Source: Ryuthela nishihirai
Taxonomy: Eukaryota > Arthropoda > Arachnida > Araneae > Heptathelidae
NCBI GenBank assembly: GCA_038380435.1
Contig: JAWZYU010000009.1
Location: 67,361,901-67,425,900 of the forward strand
DNA length: 64,000 nt
Direction: 5' to 3'
In this document: in pieces, positions 58,196 through 64,000 of the stretch
Numbering within the stretch: position 1 is the first letter of the stretch
Layout of the letters: the number at the start of each line of letters is the position of its first letter
Translations under genes and position numbers: made by a program
The notes under the pieces: generated by a model
Told to the model about the DNA's origin: nothing
The model's database searches: none
Seen by the model: only the letters and a program-made list of their open reading frames with translations

Positions 58196-59970
58196 AGGCT
58201 AGCATAAATTTTATCCTAATCTAAAATAAATACATAGGAACTTTTAAGCGCCAGAAGAACCATTCAATGAAAAACATTTTTTTTTTTTCATCAAATGTAG
58301 ATGTGAACAATACGAACAACTGAAATCTTCAGTTTGCAGTGTAATTAAATCCGAATATAGAGTCAAAGGGAGACATCCCTAACTTGCCTGCTTTGGTAAT
58401 ATTATCTATAGAAAAATCAACTATTATAACCATTTGTTTCAAAGATTTCTGGAGAATTTTAGGCAAATTTAGGAAATCACCATGGCAATAATTTTACACT
58501 CTACCTCTCACGTTGTTTTGGCTTAAGCTCTTAGTTACTGAATCCAAAAATCGTGGAGAGTCTGAATCGCTATACGTTTACCAAACTCAAATATTCGCAT
58601 ATTTCAGAGTGGTGGGCAGTAATCTTTTTCAAAGTTTAATGTTATTTTACAAAGAAACTGAGTGCTAAGAGCTATCAAGGGATATGTTTTATAATAAAAT
58701 ATACACTGGTTTGCCCATGAAAATGAAGTAATTATTATGGTTTCATTAACTACACTTGCATAAGACTTCAGTGGAATATAACATCTATCCAATATAAAAA
58801 CAAAACACAATAGAAGTGTTATATAATTAGAAAAAAATGGCTATATCAAATTCCTACAAAAACAGAAGTATCCTTCATTAAATCAGTTTGAAATTTGACA
58901 GTGCAACTGACTTGTTTCTAAAGACCGAGTATTTTAAGAGAGGACTGTTCAGTTGTCGGAAGTTATTCAAATATTTGTCCATTTGCAGTGAAATACTCAA
59001 AATTAAGTTCATTTGCGAAAATTATATTTCTCAAAGTTATGGATCCAAACCATGTTTTTTGAAGAGCAAAATCAAAGCCTGGTGCTGTTCCAAATATGTT
59101 ACAAAATTCGCTATTAATACCTTCACCTTTAAGTGCAGCAAAATTCTTTCTATTTACGATTTTTCTTTTCTCAGTGTGAGATTTATTAAAAGTATGCGGA
59201 AAACTAATCATTTCATTATATATTTAGATTTACGTCAATTGGATACTGATGTAACTGTATTCACTGAAATATTGATAAAGGATGGTCAATTGCGACTATA
59301 AAATCTCTGATACATGTTCTAAATGTAATAAAGGAAAAAGGTCAGGGTATAATTGTACACATAAAGAATCCTTTAAGATATATTATTAAAGTTTATATAA
59401 TTAATTAAATGAAATTTCTTCTGAATTTAACAACGGTTCAGCGAACATAAAGGTTTAACAGAAAGTTATTATAATATATCAATGTCTGAAGGTCTGTGAG
59501 GAAAGCGAGGCCTAAACTGAAAGACAGCAGAAGGAAAAAAAGCCACGTTTTCCAAAAAATTACGTCTCGCACGAAGCGAGCCGTCTGTGATCGGTCAGGC
59601 TCCCATCTACCAGCTAAATGTCGCAGAGGACTGAAATATATTTCGCTGGAGAATCAGATTTTAATTTAACATTTTGCATTCTTTTTATTGTTATCTTCTA
59701 TAAGAGAGTCGATAAGTAAGCAGCTCTAAGAACTCCAAAATATTCACGTAAATCTTTCATGCCTTCGAGCAAATTATCACATGTGTTTAGCGTATTTTAA
59801 TGCCTTTCTCAAACTGTAATCTCAGATTTATCGCTCTTCATAAATACTTTACTGTTCGCAACGCTGTTATTATTTAGTTTAAGTACAATAAATTTGAAGG
59901 ATTTCTTTTTTGATAGCTTTCAAATGATTATATCATTTGATTCAGTTTTCGTTACAAACAGAAGAGAACA
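58196..59970. other. No recognised feature; one long AT-rich frame
   Basis: A 137-codon plus-strand frame at 58888-59301 is long for such AT-rich DNA. It opens with TTG rather than ATG, is rich in K, F, S and I, has seven cysteines, and matches nothing I recognise. It may be chance. A 28-base stretch near 59577-59610 is mixed in composition but unassigned. Confidence 0.35.
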
Positions 59971-59976
59971 TTTGGG

Positions 59977-60303
59977 TTGGGGTGTTTTACCTCTGAACGC
60001 CATTTTTTGCACTCAATAACCAGGTCACAAGGACCCCAAGGAATCGTAGAAAGTTTAGAAGAGGATCCACTGGACAGCTCTTGGGGGAAATAAGGAAGCA
60101 TCTCGTTAAGGCTATCAGCATGTTCTGAAATGTTCACAGGGTATGGCTCTCCTGCACACGGGGCTACGGCTTAACATCCAATCCGAAAGGCTGCAGTCTT
60201 TCCAAACGTATCAGTGTCCTCTTCTTTGCGAAGAGAGAAAGTGAATTACCGGATGAAATTTTCCACACAGGGACAGCTGGGACTCGAACCTGGGAACTAC
60301 AGA
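59977..60303 (-). repeat. SINE-A copy, 5' end missing
   Basis: Starts with the 3' end (TTGGGGTGTTTTACCTCTGA) and runs through the body to B-box GGTTCGAGTCCC on the minus strand. It stops at about 60303, before the A-box. The middle is partly replaced (GAAAGTGAATTACCGGATG). Confidence 0.78.
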
Positions 60304-60955
60304 ATGCAAAATAGGGGGAAAAAGGATATGTACGGAATTTGTATAACGAAAGTCTGTATTTGTTTAGAGAAGTTTTTAAAAAAAGAACTTAAACATGAAT
60401 ATTTACTCATTTTAGTGATCATGTGTTCTATTTGTATCTAGACACTATCAGATTTCCCCGGCGTCGCTCGTATTTTTGAATTTTTCCACTTTTTTTTTTC
60501 CACTACTTTTTCCAGAAAAAAAAGTTCGTAATTCTCTTTCTGACTTTCCGTTCCTGATTTAAAGTATTTATTTACCCTCCAAAGAGAAATTAATGAAACT
60601 ATTTCTTTTTTAAATTATTTCTGGACAACAAATATGTTCAACTACCGTTGATATTAAGTCTACAGAATGGGGACAGCCTTTTTAATTTAGTTGTGAAATA
60701 TTTAGATTTCTACATGATCGTAGCAGGCTTTCATTTCCGTGTGCTATACATATTTCCGTCTTTGTCATTCTAAATTATTTCGACAGACAATTACACTAAA
60801 TATGGATGCAAAAATGTATACTGCACTTCAGTCTGATTAACAAGTTCTTTTTTATTCAGCTATAGCATTGAAGACAAAAGGAAACATTGCAAATTGTATT
60901 TCTTGTTAAGAATAAAAATAATTTATTCTCAGGAAAGCACTAAATCTTTGTGCTC
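60304..60955. other. No recognised feature
   Basis: AT-rich; nothing supported. Confidence 0.5.
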
Positions 60956-60957
60956 CG

Positions 60958-61045
60958 ATCTCGCTATCATCACAGACTTCTATGGCGTTTTAAGCTGCCA
61001 TGCTCATCTGTGGAAAGCAGCTGCTTGAGGGAATATTTATCACCT
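60958..61045 (+). repeat. SINE-B 3' fragment
   Basis: GCTATCATCACAGACTTCTA followed by a diverged body and GGAAAGCAGCTGCTTGAGGG, then an AATATTTAT tail. The head is absent. Confidence 0.6.
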
Positions 61046-61645
61046 TTTTTAAACCACTTCCAACTATGTAGACTTCCCGGCCAAATTATTACGAACACCT
61101 ATCCAACAATTATTTCGTTGTATGTATTTATGATACAATCCCCAAATTTCATAGTTTTCAATTCTCTGCGCATAGTTCTAGTTGAAACGGGTTTTCAAGT
61201 ACTGCTGTCCTCTTTCTCAGCTAATGAATAGTATTAGCTGTTTTGCCTTACTGTTCGTGTTAACAAACGCCTATTCCTGCCTGCCAGAGCCATTTTTCTG
61301 CAGTATTTGCCACGATTGGCGGACGTTTTTGAGATCATTGCCATTCTTCATGCACTTTGGATATGGTGCACCGTGATTTTCTGCCAAGTTCCACCACCCC
61401 CGTTACGGATGCTCCTGCCTATCGCGCTCCAATGATAAGCTCTCTTTCGAAATCAGTCAGATCAACCTCTTTTACCCATGTAGCAATTGACTTTCCCTCC
61501 CACTTTTCTTTTTTTTTTTCGATTTGGCTGCTGGAGCTTATACTCAATATTCGCTCTATGTCCCAATGTGAGAATAGTTTTTTTTTACATGTCGATAAGT
61601 GAACATCTTTTTTCCTACTGAAAGACTATCACAAAATATACGACA
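61046..61645. other. No recognised feature
   Basis: Mixed composition with overlapping frames of 93, 64 and 81 codons at 60950-61602. TGCACCGTGATTTTCTGCCA and neighbours hint at an old transposable element, but no motif is clear. Confidence 0.35.
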
Positions 61646-61649
61646 GAAC

Positions 61650-61735
61650 AAACGACCATGCCACACCCGGTATTCGAACCCGGATCCCTGCAGTCGCAAT
61701 GTCACCGCGAGCCAAAGCGATAGCACTTTGCTTTC
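61650..61735 (-). repeat. tRNA-like sequence, probably a SINE head
   Basis: On the minus strand: TGGCTCGCGGTGACATTGCG as an A-box-like part and CCGGGTTCGAATACCGGG as a well-paired T arm with B-box. The anticodon stem is poor. It differs from SINE-A, SINE-B and SINE-C heads and may be a fourth family. Confidence 0.5.
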
Positions 61736-62490
61736 TCCTTCTCCTTCTAAGACGTTGTAGAGAATACTCTACTTTGCACCATGCCTTTACGACTTTTATA
61801 GGACTTCGGTAGTGACGTTGAATATTTATGTCAGTAAACAAAAATTGCATATATTGGTACGTTTAACGGTACGTGCACGTTACAGTATTCATAACAATTT
61901 GGCCAAGAGGTGTATATTTGGCAAGAATGTGCTATTGTAAACATTTTTGGTCATCTTCTGTAATAACGTGTGAAAAATTAATTCAGATTTGGGTAATAAT
62001 GTGTAATTAATATCCAAATGACTTTTACGAGTTAGATAAACCGAAAGGACACAAATTTTTGCATTAATTTTTCTGGCTAAATTCTTTTTGTAATCGTGCT
62101 TCATAAGCCTACTAGGGTTTTCTCCATACCAATGTTTATATTCATTTAGTCTTAGCTGATTTGAATTAAAATATTTCAATAATTGCAACCATCTATCGGC
62201 TACTATCAACAGCCGCAATTCTGTCAACTTAATTTGGCTAATTTTTAATTATTGCCATTAATTTATGTAATTAATCTACCAACTTCAAACAATCCAAAGA
62301 GTAGGGTGGTCTCTATACCAAATAAATGAAATAAGAAAAAGTGATTGCAATGGCTAAAGATGAGGAATGTAATGATAAGTGGGAATATCCCAAAGGTTTT
62401 TTTCTCTAAACATGCGCTTTTCAAACTTTTTCCGTCAAGGTACTCTTTATTCAGAATGAAATCTCTCTCAGAATCCCGATTTTTTTTCAA
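61736..62490. other. No recognised feature
   Basis: AT-rich. The 112-codon minus-strand frame at 61889-62227 shows no recognised motif. Confidence 0.45.
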
Positions 62491-62635
62491 TTGGTTGGGA
62501 TGCTTTATCTCTGAGCAGGTGTCCAGTTGGTCTCCTCCCCCAATCTTCTCTGAACCTTCAGGGTCCTTGTGAACTGATCATTTAGCCCAAAGTGTGCACA
62601 GAAATACCGCTCAGAGATAACAAATCAACTCCAAA
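62491..62635 (+). repeat. SINE-A 3' end, with inverted tip
   Basis: A short minus-strand 3' end (TTGGTTGGGATGCTTTATCT at 62491) is joined at about 62519 to the plus-strand 3' third of SINE-A (CTCCTCCCCCAATCTTCTCT to TACCGCTCAGAGATAACAAA). This head-to-head form is what a 5' inversion during target-primed reverse transcription gives. Confidence 0.65.
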
Positions 62636-63085
62636 GTATTCTTAGAAAATATAATATATCGGCTAACTATATTATTCGCCTCTCTTCTGGTTATTAATGT
62701 TCTAACAAAGTGATCTTGACTGCCTTACGAATCTGAACTGTCTAGTCGTCTTCCTTAACTGAAACCTATATATTCCTTACTGCGAAATTTTGGGTTCTCT
62801 AAAACACAATTCTTCGTTTACAAAATGATGTATTTTCAAGATTAATTTGAACATCTTTGCTTCCGAATTTTACAGCCGTCCTCAAAGATTTTGAAAACAT
62901 TTTTAAACATTTTACGATGGCATAAAATTATGTAAAGGATTTTTTTGGGGGAAAGATTGCTTTGGCTTTTTTTAATATGGTAATGAAAAAAAAATTAATT
63001 CGCGCAGTGAGGTTTTAAAGTCAGGAAAAATGAAACGGGAAAAAGAAAGTACAGCAACTATTTGTGCTAAAATTTATATCACTTA
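62636..63085. other. No recognised feature
   Basis: AT-rich; nothing supported. Confidence 0.5.
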
Positions 63086-63087
63086 TT

Positions 63088-63705
63088 CGTGACCAAGTGG
63101 TTTGCGCTCTTATCACTGATCGAAGAGACCTGGGTTCGAGCCCCGGATAAGGTAAAGATTGTTTGTCCTGCTCCCGGATAATACTTTGAGTTGTTTTACC
63201 TCTGAGCGGCACTTTTTTTTGCACAGAATGGGCTAAATGGCCAGGTCAAAAGTACCACTAAAGCTCAGAAAGTTTGGGCGAGGGGACCCACTGGAATAGC
63301 TATTGGAAGACAGATGAGAGCCTCCAGTTAAGACCATCCAGGGAGTTCTTTAACGTGCACAGATAATAGCTCTTCCGCACAAGGTAAACGGCCTAACTCC
63401 TATCCGACGGATGGCAGACTTTCCAAGCCCGTCGGTGTCTCCTACTGACTGTGGGCAAATCGAGAAATTTTGCGGTAATAAATCACAACGCTGACCCAGC
63501 TGGGACTCGAACATAGGAACTGCAGATTACGAGCCTTGATCGCTACCGACTAAATCCCCCCCCCCCCGGATAAAACATGGGTGTCGTTTTTCTGCTGAGG
63601 TCCTGCCATCATCTCAGACCTCCTACTATGGAGTATAAAGACAGGCTCCTGACAGACCACTGTGGCAAGCAGCTGCTTGAAGGGATATTTTTTATTTATT
63701 TATCA
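63088..63705 (+). repeat. SINE-B split by a SINE-A insertion
   Basis: The head GACCAAGTGGTTTGCGCTCT and B-box GGTTCGAGCCCC end near 63150. The body resumes near 63566 (AACATGGGTGTCGTTTTTCT), and the 3' motif CAAGCAGCTGCTTGAAGGG precedes TTTATTTATTTAT. cccggataa occurs on both sides of the insert and once more upstream. Confidence 0.85.
63184..63560 (-). repeat. SINE-A nested in SINE-B
   Basis: The minus-strand element runs from its 3' end (TTGAGTTGTTTTACCTCTGA) to its decayed head (CGTAATCTGCAGTTCC, TGGGACTCGAAC inverted). A run of 11 C lies at the head junction. It is flanked by cccggataa repeats, a probable target duplication, so SINE-A was active after this SINE-B had inserted. Confidence 0.85.
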
Positions 63706-64000
63706 GAGTTTAGCATTTGAAATCTGCAAAATGAAAATAGCATGCTAGATACAGTAACCAATGATATCCTGGAGTACTTATTTCCACGTGAAGTATCCTA
63801 GCAGTATAATTCAGTTGATAGCTCAGCTATCTTCGCTTTCTTCGGAGTTCCCGCTTAAACTCTCCATGATGATCAAAACTTTTCAAGCATTTATTACTAT
63901 ACTGGATGTAAATTTTTCATGAATATTTTATATTATAAATGTGCGTTATGTATTTTAAATTATATTCGTTATTATTTTCCAATAATATTTACAGTTATCA

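Noticed and set aside
58888..59301. 137-codon open frame as a gene
   Set aside because: It begins with TTG, not ATG, has AT-driven composition, no motif I recognise and no splice or promoter context. A chance frame in AT-rich DNA is more likely.

Overview
This is AT-rich, intron/intergenic-like DNA from an animal, most likely an arthropod and perhaps a chelicerate such as a spider. The reasons are dense tRNA-derived SINEs with target-site duplications, a D,D34D mariner, many hAT-type elements and a RTE/CR1-like LINE relic. There are also long stop-riddled stretches, no operon structure, no rRNA and no convincing intact host gene. The lineage is an inference; nothing in the window names a species. 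The longest open frames belong to a decayed mariner transposase or are AT-rich chance frames.

Layout. 0-6 kb: an inverted dispersed repeat (R1), a SINE-A copy, a hAT MITE, then a 30-bp minisatellite split by an 821-bp hAT element that still carries a transposase C-terminal relic. 6-14 kb: MITE-like inverted repeats, a SINE-B copy, a second R1 copy, a palindromic MITE, a LINE endonuclease relic, a ~45-bp degenerate minisatellite, a possible conserved non-coding block and another hAT MITE. 15-22 kb: a Tigger/pogo-like non-autonomous element and a 3.5-kb hAT element defined by its ends and 8-bp target duplication. 22-25 kb: an array of ~110-bp repeats carrying direct-repeat nuclear-receptor-like motifs, and a full-length SINE-A. 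26.4-27.7 kb: a mariner copy with a broken transposase. 28-31 kb: nested SINE-A pieces, a possible LINE tail, a moderate-GC block and hAT and SINE copies. 32.4-41.7 kb: a near-identical head-to-tail 4.65-kb duplication. 43-49 kb: SINE-A, SINE-B, SINE-C, hAT MITEs, a GC-rich open frame and a ~30-bp minisatellite. 50-58 kb: two ~760-bp copies of an unclassified repeat about 6.1 kb apart and a foldback with tRNA-like arms. 58-64 kb: more SINE fragments, including a SINE-A nested in a SINE-B.

Local labels used here: SINE-A (about 389 bp, tRNA head, 3' end in an ACAACCCAACC-like tail), SINE-B (about 200 bp, conserved 3' motif CAAGCAGCTGCTTGAGGG followed by TTTATTTATT), SINE-C (tRNA-like head, poly-A), R1 (unclassified dispersed repeat), hAT-m1 (ends CAGRCCnGAT), hAT-m2 (ends CATGGGCGTCGRC) and repeat E (~760 bp). 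They are not database names. The elements do not form a functional pathway; the window reads as a record of layered transposition, tandem amplification and one very recent or artefactual segmental duplication.
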